From: Plasmodiophora brassicae
Lineage: Eukaryota; Endomyxa; Phytomyxea; Plasmodiophorida; Plasmodiophoridae
Direction of reading: 5' to 3'
Length of the DNA: 64,000 nt
NCBI GenBank assembly: GCA_039704465.1
Contig: JASFAU010000006.1
Coordinates: 1,394,512-1,458,511, forward strand
In this document: in pieces, positions 10,050-18,949 of the stretch
Numbering within the stretch: position 1 is the stretch's first letter
How the letters are laid out: every line of letters begins with the position of its first letter
Notes under the pieces: model-generated
What the model saw: the letters and a program-made list of their open reading frames with translations, nothing else
Database searches by the model: none
What the model was told of the DNA's origin: nothing
Translations under genes and position numbers: made by a program

Positions 10050-10198
10050 CAACGCCAAACAGCGGGTCACCGTGATCGATCGCCTCTGGGGTAACGTTTA
10101 CAACAGCGTGGAATCATTGTAAAGTCACCCAAGAGGCGTGGAATCATTGTAAAGTTACCCAAGTGGCGATCGACCACGGTGAACCGCTGTTGGCGTTG
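10050..10198. mobile_element. 149-bp fold-back, MITE-like element
   Basis: The two ends are near-perfect inverted repeats. The left arm starts CAACGCCAAACAGCGGGTCA and the right arm ends with its reverse complement (about 10163-10198). The pairing continues inward through GGGGTAACGTTTACAA against TTGTAAAGTTACCC. In the middle a segment of about 30 bp (GTGGAATCATTGTAAAGT) is tandemly doubled. No coding capacity is seen. It looks like a small non-autonomous DNA element or a structured RNA/DNA hairpin. Target-site duplication was not evident. Confidence 0.6.
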
Positions 10199-10267
10199 AT
10201 GTTTGTTTGCAAGCAGTGCCAGTTCTGCCCGAGTAGTTGCTGGATGTTTTAACAGTAAATATGTAAT

Positions 10268-10600
10268 TTAGACGTGAGTTGGTTCGAAACCGTGAACAAG
10301 CGTATTGATAGTATCGTGCAAACCCACATAAAGCTTTGCGATACGCGTCACGACCTCTGCCCCGGTATACCAAAGCGCCCCTATCGCCGATATCTGTGTG
10401 GCGCTTAGGCGACGCTCGTCAGCCGCATACCAGTAGACGACATGTGAAGGAATTACGGATTCGTCGGCTGTGAACACTGGTTGTAGGGCGGATTCCCGCA
10501 ACTCCCTGCACGAGGCGCACGGGTGACCGTTGGCGCCCGCGGACTCCGCGACGGGGACGGGGGCTGCGGAGTCCGCGGCGGGGCGTCGTCGTTGTTGGTG
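10268..10600 (-). CDS. unrecognised protein, C-terminal part; start unresolved
   Basis: A minus-strand frame reads CASCRELRESALQPVFTADE, then SVIPSHVVYWYAADE and ends ALWYTGAEVVTRIAKLYVGL followed by HDTINTLVHGF and a stop at 10268. Composition looks coding and not like a shadow frame, but there is no matching family I recognise. No ATG is seen before the divergent TMA7 gene begins at 10633, so there may be an undetected first exon or the gene may be broken. Confidence 0.35.
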   Translation of the reverse strand, partial: HQQRRRPAADSAAPVPVAESAGANGHPCASCRELRESALQPVFTADESVIPSHVVYWYAADERRLSATQISAIGALWYTGAEVVTRIAKLYVGLHDTINTLVHGFEPTHV

Positions 10601-10632
10601 TTGTTCGGGCAGCAGCCGGTGCTCCGCGACCA

Positions 10633-10875
10633 ATGTCTGGCAAAGCAGGTAGGGAGACGCCGGTGACGACCTGGGCGGCTCGCCGGGGACTGGACTGAGG
10701 GCGTGTCGTGTTCTCCGTCTGGACAGGTGGCAAGAAGAAGCCGCTGAAGCAGGCGAAGGCGCAGGACAGGGAATACACCGACGAGGACAAGGCGTTCCTG
10801 AAGAAGAAACAGGAAGAGGCGGCCGCGCTGAAGAAAGCGAAATCCGACCTGCAGGCGAAGGGCAAGAAGAAGTGA
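10633..10875 (+). CDS. TMA7: TMA7 translation machinery-associated protein (2 exons)
   Basis: TMA7 (CCDC72) is a tiny conserved ribosome-associated protein. Exon 1 (10633-10648) codes MSGKA plus one base. A 78-nt GT-AG intron follows (10649-10726). Exon 2 (10727-10875) gives GGKKKPLKQAKAQDREYTDE, then DKAFLKKKQEEAAALKKAK and a KGKKK end, 54 residues in all. The MSGxxGGKKKPLKxxK opening, the D(E)EDKAFxxKQ(K)EE core and the Lys-rich end are diagnostic. The human protein is 64 residues, so this one is slightly short in its C-terminal part. The first exon is only five codons long, so the gene is easily missed by automatic callers. Confidence 0.92.
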
Positions 10876-11294
10876 AGCTGTTACTAATTACGTCGCCTGT
10901 TCGGCTGTGAACCCCACACTGTACCTCGCCTGGAACGTAGTCGTAGCACCAACAGAGGCGCGCGGAGACGGGCGCCACCGTCCAAACACAGCTCCACGCG
11001 TCGTTGGCCGCCACATCGGCTGTCGACGACCTCGGGGAACATTCCGGACAGTATAAAACAGGGGCCCAGCGCCGCCGTGGACCAGTCAGCGGGCCCCTTC
11101 CGACCCGGCGTCCCGTCTATACACGTCTGTTCTGGAAGAGGTGCGCTTGCCGTCTTGCGTTGCTCTCTGTCTGTGTGTCGTCGTCCCGGTGAGAGGAGCG
11201 AATGCTGCTGCTGCTGCGCGTCTGGGACCTGACTCTCTGCCAAACAGACAGTCACCGGTGGCCGCTCGTAGCACTAAGGAGCACGTCGTCGTCG

Positions 11295-12535
11295 ATGCCG
11301 CCGCCCGTTGAACTCGTCGGCCCGCGCTCCCTGCGCCGCACCCTGTTCCATCGTCGGGGCCTGCTGCGAGGTACGGGGCGGGGCCCCCACACCGCCGTAT
11401 CGTACGTGTGCTCACCATGTCGAACGGCAGTGCTGCCGACGTCCGTCTTCCCGCGTCGCCTGCCCCGATCGCAGCTGCGCCCGACGCCGATCCTGCGACG
11501 CGCCTGCCTGAACCGTCGCGCGTTCTCGGCGATGGCGGCGGCCCCTGCCGAACGCGACGACACGCCCGCCGCCGTGATCGCCCTGCCGCTGTCGCATCGG
11601 CCCCTGCTGCCTGGAATGACGATCCAGCTCCAGATTCACGGTAGGGTGCCCGGGATGCGCCCGCCTCCCAACGCTAACGATGTGCCTAGGCGCGCTGTAC
11701 AACAAGCTCGTGACGGATCTGCACATGAACAAGCACTCGCTGGTCGGCGCGTTCCTCATGCAGGACCGGACGATGCCGCCGGTCGTCGCGAAGCCGCCCG
11801 CGTCGAGGAAGGTGGCGATCAACGGGCGCCCGATCTACGCCCTGCCCAAGATCCGCGTCCCGCAGACGATCGACCGCGTCCTGATGGCGTCGCAGTTCAT
11901 CGACATCCCCCACATCAACGACATCCACAAGGTTGGGTCGGGTGCCTCGCGCTCGGACGCCGGATCGTGACCGGTGCCCCCCGCTGCCGGCGAACAGGTC
12001 GGCACGCTCTGCAAGGTCGTCCAGCTGACCCAGGACCGATCGTTGATGATCGAATCGCTGCGCCTGATCAAGGCGTCGTCCATGGCGGATCGGTCCCTGC
12101 TGACCGTGAACGTGAACGGGCGCCCCGATGACATCATTACGGTTCGTCCCCCGCGTTGTGTGTTGCGGGTCCCCGACGCGCGCTGATGGCGGCTGTCCCC
12201 CCTAGGACTGGGATCTGGCCCATCAGCTGAAGTGCGCCATCGTCGAGGCGGCCAGGCACATGATCGACCGGAAGCACATGTACGAGGCGCACCTGCGGGT
12301 CGTTGTCGAGCGCGCCACGGCCGACCTGAACGGCACCGACCTGAGCCTGCTCGTCAACCAGGTCGGCGGGCTGTGCACCAGGTACGCTCAACGTTGACAC
12401 GGGCGGACCGGGCGCCCAATCGCTGACGTCGACGCGTTCGCGTGTAGCATGTCGCCCTCGCAGGAGCAGGTGCTGCTCGAGCAGGCCGACCCGCTGAAAC
12501 GGGCCGCCCTGCTCCTCCACTGCATGGCCCTGTGA
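11295..12535 (+). CDS. LON substrate-binding-domain protein without ATPase or protease
   Basis: In Lon protease the N-terminal LON domain captures substrates ahead of the AAA+ and protease parts. Here the visible domain begins VIALPLSHRPLLPGMTIQLQ, followed by exons reading ALYNKLVTDLHMNKHSLVGA, LPKIRVPQTIDRVLMASQF, VVQLTQDRSLMIESLRLIKA and DWDLAHQLKCAIVEAARHM. The helical segment DLNGTDLSLLVNQVGGL precedes the last exon, ending LKRAALLLHCMAL at TGA 12533-12535. At least four introns fit GT-AG, for example 11641-11690 and about 11931-11998. The N-terminus is Arg-rich (LRRTLFHRRGLLR, LRRACLNRRAFSA), suggesting a mitochondrial presequence. No Walker A motif or Ser-Lys protease follows before the next gene. 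It is either a stand-alone LON adaptor or a truncated Lon. The exact start is uncertain. Confidence 0.7.
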
Positions 12536-12754
12536 GCGCCCGAACCCGGCCGCCTCGTGCCGCTCCCTCCCATCTCCAAATGAACAGTATACTGAATCAG
12601 GCGACGGCCTGCTCCCGCGTCGGAACGCTGCTGCCACCTCTAGAGGCGGGTGTGGACGAACGAAACGTAGGCGCAGGCGGCCACGAAGTGACCCCCAGAC
12701 GTCGTCCGGGGGTCGGCGTCATTTGGATATTGGGTCGCGATCAACAGGAGGGCG

Positions 12755-13144
12755 ATGATGATGATGGTGCTGCCGAAGGCCTTGCTGCTGGTCGCCCTGG
12801 TGGTCGTCGCCGACGTTAGCGCCGGGTACGAAGGGGCGTACGACCCGGCGCACGTGACGTCGGACGATTACGTCGAGTCGTTCGAGTCGCAGCCGGCATA
12901 CGTCACCGCCGAGGAGACGTACGCGGTGCTCTCGTACCCGGCGATGACGTACGAGGCGGAGGCGGACGCGTACCTGGTCTACGTGGAGGCGTCGTCGTCA
13001 ACATCGGGCGAGTTCTACGACGAGTACCCATCGACGCAGACGTACGACGAGATGTCCAGCGCGAACGAGCCGTCGTCCAGCGAGTTGTACACCCAGGAAT
13101 CGTCGCCCAGCTCTGACAGCGGCAGCAGCGAGGACTACTACTGA
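12755..13144 (+). CDS. small secreted acidic Tyr/Ser/Glu-rich protein
   Basis: An intronless frame of 129 residues. The start MMMMVLPKALLLVALVVVAD is a strong signal peptide (cleavage near VSA-GY). The mature chain is very acidic and rich in Tyr, Ser, Glu, Asp, with no Cys and a DSGSSEDYY end. No family is recognised. It may be an extracellular or wall-associated protein. A similar tail (SSSSSDSDTPYDNDDYY, ending at 13522-13524) lies 380 bp downstream without a leader, suggesting a degraded neighbouring paralogue. Bases 12536-12754 show nothing else. Confidence 0.7.
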   Translation: MMMMVLPKALLLVALVVVADVSAGYEGAYDPAHVTSDDYVESFESQPAYVTAEETYAVLSYPAMTYEAEADAYLVYVEASSSTSGEFYDEYPSTQTYDEMSSANEPSSSELYTQESSPSSDSGSSEDYY

Positions 13145-13680
13145 GCGCGGCGACGTCGTCTTCGTAGTACACGATTGTTGGAATGTGCAGCACGTTCGCT
13201 TCGCCCCTGCGTTTACCCGCGGAAGCGTAGAGAGAGTGTGTAGAGAGAGAGGGCAGAGCTCGCCGCTGTGAGACACGTCGACGACAAGGATACGTGGCCA
13301 ATTAGAGGGGTGGGTGGCAGGCAAGCAGATTGTTGCCGCCGTTGTCTCTTGTTGAGGGACGTTGCTCCCCGATGTCACCTCTGCAGCGGCGAGCCCTGTG
13401 CAGGAGCAGCAACGGGTGCCGATGAAGATCCTACACAAGACACACCCTCACGTCTGGTTCGACCTGGCGTGTCATCGTCGTCGTCGGACTCGGACACGCC
13501 CTACGACAACGACGACTACTACTGAGCCCCAGCGACGACGACCGGACCCTGCAGTTGACCTACATCACGACCGACCTAGTGTGGCAATAGTACACGATGG
13601 CATTGGCCGAATCGGTTGCCGGGCGACGGCGCCCCCGCCTGTCTCTGCTTCGAGTCACAACAGCAACGTGCCGCCGTCCG
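13145..13680. other. intergenic with relic tail of the 12755 gene
   Basis: The only coding-like signal is the plus-strand reading ending DTPYDNDDYY and TGA at about 13440-13524. It resembles the C-terminus of the preceding secreted protein. I see no start or signal peptide for it. Confidence 0.35.
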
Positions 13681-15074
13681 TCATGACGTCGCAGGTCGAG
13701 GGCGAGGTCGGCGCCGATGCGGGCGCCCAGCAGCCGCGTCGCATGTCCTGGATCGGGATCGACTACTTCCAGGCCCTGCGCCACCACAAGACGATCGCCG
13801 CCGACGACATGCGGCGCATCCCTGCGAACGTGAACAACATCCTGGCGATCCGGTACGCGCCCGACGGCAAACAGGTCCGGTCGTCGTTGCCGACGTTGCT
13901 GGGCCGGCCGCCCCCACCGACGAACGTGTTTCGCAGGTGGCCGTGTCGACCGCCGACGGCTGCATGGGCATCTACAGCGTCGCCGACGGCGAGTGCCTGC
14001 ACTTTATCAACAAGACGGCGTCCGGGTCGCCGGCCACCGCCCTACGGTCAGTCTGGTGCCTTCGTCAGGGGCGAAGCGCCGGTCGTCATCGTCGCGCAGG
14101 TTCCGCGGGCGCCCGTCGTCGGACGCGCTGACCGACGTCCTCGTCGCCGTCTACACGAACGGGCACATTGCCGAATGGAACTACAGGACGGGGGAGAAGG
14201 TTCGCCACCTGGTCGAGCAGGACAACCAGGTCCTGGCGCTGGACTACAACGCGGACAGCACGACGTTCGCCACCGCCGGCAAAGGTAACCGGGGGCGCGC
14301 GCTCTCTCTCTCTCTCCGGCTCATGTGCGCGTTCTCTGCTGGCAGACAGGGTCGTCCGCCTGTACGACGAGGCGACCGGCGCGCTGGTGCGCACGTTCGA
14401 GGGCCACTCGAATCGCGTGTTCGCCGTCCGGTTCGGCGGCGACGGTTCGGTAAGGCTGCGACCGCGTTCCACCGCTCGGCGAATCACACCGGTTCGCTGC
14501 TGCTGCAGAACGTCCTGCTGAGCGGCGGGTGGGACGACACGGTCCGGGTGTGGGACGTGCGCCTGCCGGGCGCCATGTCGACGCCGGGCGCCCTGTTCGG
14601 CCCGCACGTCTGCGGCGACGCGATCGACGTGGACGGCCAGCAGGTCCTGACCGGGTCCTGGGCCGCCAGCGACACCGTCCAGCTCTGGGACCTGCGCACC
14701 ATGGCCGTCGTCGAAACCCTGCCCTACTCGTCGTCGATGATCTACACGGCGCAGTTCAGCAAGGTATTGTCGTCGTCGTCGTCGTCGTCGTCGCCCCTGC
14801 TAAGCGTTGTCGTTGACAGATCGGAGCGCCCCGTATCGCGGTGGGCGGCACGAAAGCCGACGAGTTCCGCGTCTTCGACCGGCAGGCGCCGCACACGGCC
14901 CAGAGCGAGCTGTTCCAGCACAAGACGGACGGGACGTACTCGCTGGACTTCTCGCCGGCGTCGCAGGAGGTCGTCGCCGCCGGCGCCGGCAACGTCATCA
15001 GCGTCCTGGACGTCAAGTCGGGCGCGTACCGCGAGTTCGCCGCCGTCGGGTTCCGGAACGTGCCCAAGTGGTGA
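13681..15074 (+). CDS. WD40-repeat protein
   Basis: A beta-propeller scaffold protein. The start is MTSQVEGEVGADAGAQQPRR (13681), then ANVNNILAIRYAPDG. Several short introns (for example about 13875-13937, 14047-14099, 14285-14346, 14448-14508, 14764-14819) split blades reading VAVSTADGCMGIYSVADGE, DVLVAVYTNGHIAEWNYRTG, DRVVRLYDEATGALVRTFEG, NVLLSGGWDDTVRVWDVR and VLTGSWAASDTVQLWDLRTM. A last part runs IAVGGTKADEFRVFDR to a stop at 15074. WD signatures (RVWDV, QLWDL) are visible. An intron near 14770 holds a (TCG)n run. Family-level function is undefined. It may be a generic propeller of the type found in many protists. Confidence 0.75.
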
Positions 15075-15236
15075 TGGGGCGCGCCGGGTTCGGGCCGGTC
15101 GGCACTGAATACAACACGCCCGCTGTGTTGTGGACCGGAGGCGACGCGCGTCCGAGCGGAACGGCGGCCGATCCCGATCCGGCCGGGTGTGTGGGTGTGG
15201 CGCGCTAAACCCACATTCCGACAAATTCATCAAACG

Positions 15237-15593
15237 ATGGGGACGCGAGCGCTGCTGGCCGCGTCGGTGCTCCTGGTCGTCGTCCTGCTGCACGTGATGG
15301 CCAGGCCGGTCGAGTCGGTGATCGTGGCCGGGCGCGGACACCCGAACTATGGCGACTTCTGCCTGCGCCGCTGCCACTACAACTGCCAGGCGCGTTGCCG
15401 GCGCGCGCCCTACCCCGGCTGCTGGCAGCGATGCGGGCGCGTCTGCCGGAACAATTGCCGGCGATGGTCGCCTCGCCGCGTCTACGTCCCGTACGGGAGG
15501 CGCGCCTTCGTCGCTCGCGGTGCCGTCGGGATCCCGGGCGGCGGATCCGCCGTCGTCCGACGCGACGTTCGCGTCGTGTCACGCTTCAACTAG
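15237..15593 (+). CDS. small secreted cysteine-rich basic protein
   Basis: 118 residues in a single exon. The signal peptide is MGTRALLAASVLLVVVLLHV (cleavage near MARPVES). The mature protein has eight Cys within about 40 residues in CxxxC patterns (CLRRCHYNCQARC, then CWQRCGRVCRNNC), followed by an Arg-rich tail. The spacing suggests two stacked disulphide-bonded helical hairpins. No named family is recognised. Size, secretion and Cys density fit an apoplastic or surface small secreted protein; an effector role would be inference only. Confidence 0.65.
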   Translation: MGTRALLAASVLLVVVLLHVMARPVESVIVAGRGHPNYGDFCLRRCHYNCQARCRRAPYPGCWQRCGRVCRNNCRRWSPRRVYVPYGRRAFVARGAVGIPGGGSAVVRRDVRVVSRFN

Positions 15594-15864
15594 GGGCCGG
15601 GCGCCTCCTTTCTCGCCCCTGCACCATGGCGATAGTCGTTATTAAACGCGGACACTATTCTCGATCGAACCTTCGTGCCAAGCGCAACGTATAGCCGGGT
15701 GTCGCCCTCTCCTGGGCGCGCGCCCGCACACATAGGGTACAATACGTACGCGCCCTGCCGCTGACGCACAGTGAAGAATAACGGCCGTTCAGGCATTCCG
15801 CCAAAGTGTATTGACCAGCTCGATACAACGGCTGCCCGCCCTGGCCAGGGCGCCCCCCATCCAC

Positions 15865-16461
15865 CTACGTCGATGCCGGCGGCGTGCTGCTGTTGTTGTT
15901 GCTCGTGGCGCCAGTCGGGGACGTCGCGTTCGACGGCATCGGGCCTTCGCCATCCGGTTCGTCGCCGCTGCCGCTGCTGCTATTGGTGGCGTTGCTGAGC
16001 GATTCAGAGTCGGGTACGAGGACCTGGTCGACGATGTCGACGATGCCGTTGTCGGCGACAATGTCGCCGACGATGACGGCGGCGTCGTTGATCGTGATGG
16101 AGGCGTTGCCCTGGCCCGCCAGCAGCGAGAAGACGGTCAGGTTCTGGCCGTTGCTCGCCGCCATTGTCCCGTTGCGCAGCTGGGCCAGCGTCAGGTTGCC
16201 TCGCAGGATGTGGTAGCCGAGCAGGTCGATCAGCGCCGTCCTGTTCGTCGGCAGGACCGCGTTGGCGAACGCGTCGTTGTCGGGCGCCAGCACCGTGAAC
16301 GGCCCCTGCTGCGTCAGGTTCGACGCCAGGCCCGTCTGGTTCAGCGCGCCGACGAACGACGACAAGGACGGGATCCGCTCCATCGCCTGCATGACGCCGA
16401 CGCCATGTGCGACGAACGCGAGCGCGGCGACGCCGAGGGCAACAGCGCAGGGCGACGACAT
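15865..16461 (-). CDS. fasciclin (FAS1) domain secreted protein
   Basis: 198 residues, single exon, with the start MSSPCAVALGVAALAFVAHG giving a signal peptide. The FAS1 domain covers about residues 30-155, with IPSLSSFVGALNQTGLASNL, GPFTVLAPDNDAFANAV (the H1 box), LLGYHILRGNLT and the second box ending IVDIVDQVLVPD. About six N-x-S/T sites are present. The Ser/Thr/Asn/Pro-rich tail (about 155-198) could carry glycans or a lipid anchor. FAS1 proteins mediate adhesion at the cell surface or wall. Confidence 0.85.
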   Translation of the reverse strand: MSSPCAVALGVAALAFVAHGVGVMQAMERIPSLSSFVGALNQTGLASNLTQQGPFTVLAPDNDAFANAVLPTNRTALIDLLGYHILRGNLTLAQLRNGTMAASNGQNLTVFSLLAGQGNASITINDAAVIVGDIVADNGIVDIVDQVLVPDSESLSNATNSSSGSGDEPDGEGPMPSNATSPTGATSNNNSSTPPAST

Positions 16462-16801
16462 TTGTCAAACTGACGGCAGCGGCCGGAACGGCGCCCCGGC
16501 GCCGGCCGCCTGGGCTCCGAACGCCGACCCGCCTCGTCCGGAGCCACAAGTTCCGAGCGACCGCGTCTCCACCTCATGCTGCCACCAAGAACGGGTCCCG
16601 TGTTCCGGATCCTGGTCCACCGCGACCCGTTACAGGAGCCGTCCACCGCGACCCGTTACAGGAGCCGGCGACTGCTACAGGAGCGACTGCTACAGGAGCG
16701 CGCCCCCGTGGTACGGACGCGTCTCATGGCGCGGGTTTAGAATCGGAAAGGGAATGGGGATAAATAGGTACGTCAGGGGCGGGGGGTGGCTGGGGGCGGC
16801 A
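16462..16801. repeat. intergenic with short tandem repeats
   Basis: At about 16617-16700 the block CCGCGACCCGTTACAGGAGC occurs twice in tandem and is followed by two copies of a GCGACTGCTACAGGAG unit. No gene is seen. Confidence 0.7.
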
Positions 16802-17363
16802 TCAGCAGACCTCGTGGCAGAGCAGGTTGAGGACCATGACGAGCTCCCTGAAGCCGTTGGCGGCGGCCAGGTCGGTCGGCCGCTTGCCGTCCTTGTTGCG
16901 CATGTCCATGTCGGCGCCGGCCCGGATCAGGACCTCGGCGACGGCCACGTTCCCATAGCTGCAGGCGACGTGCAACGCTGTGCACAGGTTGTCCGCGTCC
17001 TGGCAGTTGACGATGGCGCCCTCCTTGATCAGGTAGCACCCTGATTTCACGTCGTTGCGCGCCGCCGCCTGCCCGGCGCCCGCCACCACCATCAACATCG
17101 ATGGCGACCGTGACGCAACGGACGCGCGCTCGTACCTGGAACAGGGCGACCTCCCGTGCCGCCTCCAGGTCCAGGATGTTGTCCATGGGGACGCGGTCCG
17201 AGTCGTCATCGTCGGGGATTTCGCCCCAGTCCTCGCCTGACCGTACACGTCAGCAACAGGTCGTCGGCAGCCGCCGCACCGACCCGCGCGCCTGACCGTG
17301 TTGTTTGCCAGACTTGTCGTCCAGGTCGGCGGCCGACAGCACCTTGCTGAAGAGCCCGATCAT
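16802..17363 (-). CDS. small ankyrin-repeat protein (3 exons)
   Basis: Exon 1 starts MIGLFSKVLSAADLDDKSG (17363 downward). Exon 2 reads EDWGEIPDDDDSDRVPMDN and ILDLEAAREVALFQ. Exon 3 begins AAARNDVKSGCYLIKEGAI and runs through ankyrin repeats (TALHVACSYGNVAVAEVLIR, AGADMDMRNKDGKRPTDLAA) to LLCHEVC and stop at 16802. The proposed introns are GT-AG and keep phase. Two full and one partial ankyrin repeats are visible, so this is a small protein-binding adaptor. The acidic linker is unusual. No enzymatic domain is present. Confidence 0.75.
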
Positions 17364-17666
17364 GGTGAGCGCGCGCCCAGCAACGACGACAACGACCGTT
17401 GATTCGTGTGGGGGGGACTGCAGAAGATTCGAGACCCGGCGTCATGGTCGTAGATATCTTCGGGTGGGTGGACGGATCTCGGGTGGTGGTGGTGGTGGTG
17501 ATGCGGGCGCGCGCGCGTGCCGGCCGGGCACCCGGGGGGGCGCTTCGGCCGCACATGAGGCCGGAACGCGCCGGGCGATGAACATGTGGCCGTGCGCCTG
17601 TCCGAAGGCGTCCGACCAGGTGCGGAACCGGGACGGGCGACCGCCCATTCCCCATATCGATCCGAC

Positions 17667-18502
17667 ATGACGCGCACGTCCTTCGTCCTTGTCGCTGTCG
17701 TCGTCGTCGCCCTGGCCGTGCACTGGGCCGATGCCGGCTTCGGTTCCACATACGGGAACAACGTCGGCGCCGCCAACACGGGCGGGTCGGCGTCCTCGAA
17801 GAAGGCGATAGGCGCGTCCGCCGTCAAGGCCAATACCGCGGCGTCCAAGGCGGTCGCGTCCAAGCAGGCGAACGCCAAGAAGGCGCTGAAGGCGGCGTCG
17901 GCGGCGCAGGCCAAGAAGGCGACGATGAGGAAGGCGGCCGCCAACCAGGCCGCGTCGAAGCTGTCCGCCGTCAAGGCGGCGTCGTCCAATGCGGCCGCCC
18001 TGCGCAAGAAGAACGCGGCCAGTGCACGCATGCACAAGGTAAGCGCGCGATGTAGGCGCGGCCGGCCCTCGTACCCCGCCCGTGACGATCATGACAGGCG
18101 AGGTTCTCGCGCGTCAAGAACCTCAACGTGTACCACAAGCAGGCGAGCGACGTGACGAAGAGCTACGTGAACAAGGCGAACGTGGCCAAGGCGGCGTCGG
18201 TGGCGGCGGCGTCGAAGCGCGCGGCGTCGAAGGCGGCGGCGAACAAGGCGGCGACCAGGAAATCGGCGGCGCGCTCGGCGGCGGCCAGCAGCGCGTCGCG
18301 CAACGCGGCGTACAAGGCGGCCGCCCAGCAGGCGGCGATGAAGAACGCGGCGGCCAAGTCGTCCGCCCATCGTCGCAAGGCGACGGCGGCCAAGAAGGCG
18401 GCCCAGGCCGCCGCCAAGCAGAACCACTACGGCGGCAAGACCCTGCACGGGTACGGGCTCGGCTCTGCCGGGTTCGGGTCGGCCTCGGCGGGCCTGATCT
18501 GA
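17667..18502 (+). CDS. secreted Ala/Lys-rich low-complexity protein (2 exons)
   Basis: Exon 1 is 17667-18038 and exon 2 is 18098-18502 (59-nt intron, phase 0), giving 258 residues. The signal peptide is MTRTSFVLVAVVVVALAVHW, ending near ADA. The mature chain is dominated by Ala, Lys and Ser with irregular KAA/AAAKK periodicity over about 200 residues, then a Gly/Tyr end (GYGLGSAGFGSASAGLI). Composition resembles histone H1 tails or type I antifreeze and LEA helices, but the signal peptide argues for export. It would form a long, highly positively charged amphipathic helix outside the cell, possibly binding polyanions or wall polymers. No family assignment. Confidence 0.7.
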
Positions 18503-18949
18503 ACGCGCCGACGCGCCGGCCTCGGGGTTCTCGTTGTCGTGCGATTGCTGGTAAACTAGGGGGCAGCGGTTCGTTCGTGTACTAGGCGTGCGTGTGTGTG
18601 TGCACCGCGTCCTGCGAATCGTAATAGCCGAATGGCGTACGGGTATCGCGCGTGTGACGGCCTGCCACCGGCCGTGGACCCCTGGCAGACCTTAAGTCCA
18701 CACAGCGTTCGGCACGGCAGCCTTTGGGCGCAGGCCAGCCGGCGGGCACAGCATATCGTATCCCCGGGTCACGGGGACGTCACGAATCGGCCGCGCCCCC
18801 CCTTGAATTGGGGAGCGCGCACTCGCCACGCAGCCCAGCGACACACGAAGACGCCGAGCGCGTCCTCGTCGTCCCCCACCTGCTGCGGCTGCCGCGTCCA
18901 CAGGGCCCAACGCGTTTTTTTTCCCCCGACGCCTGCTGTCGTCGCTCTA
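18503..18949. other. intergenic, nothing recognised
   Basis: No gene is seen. A pyrimidine-rich T/C tract (18913-18928) lies just upstream of the Myb gene and is likely part of its promoter. Confidence 0.4.

Noticed and set aside
14764..14800. (TCG)n run as an expressed polyserine or polyarginine tract
   Set aside because: It lies inside a GT-AG intron of the WD40 gene; the exons on both sides join well without it.
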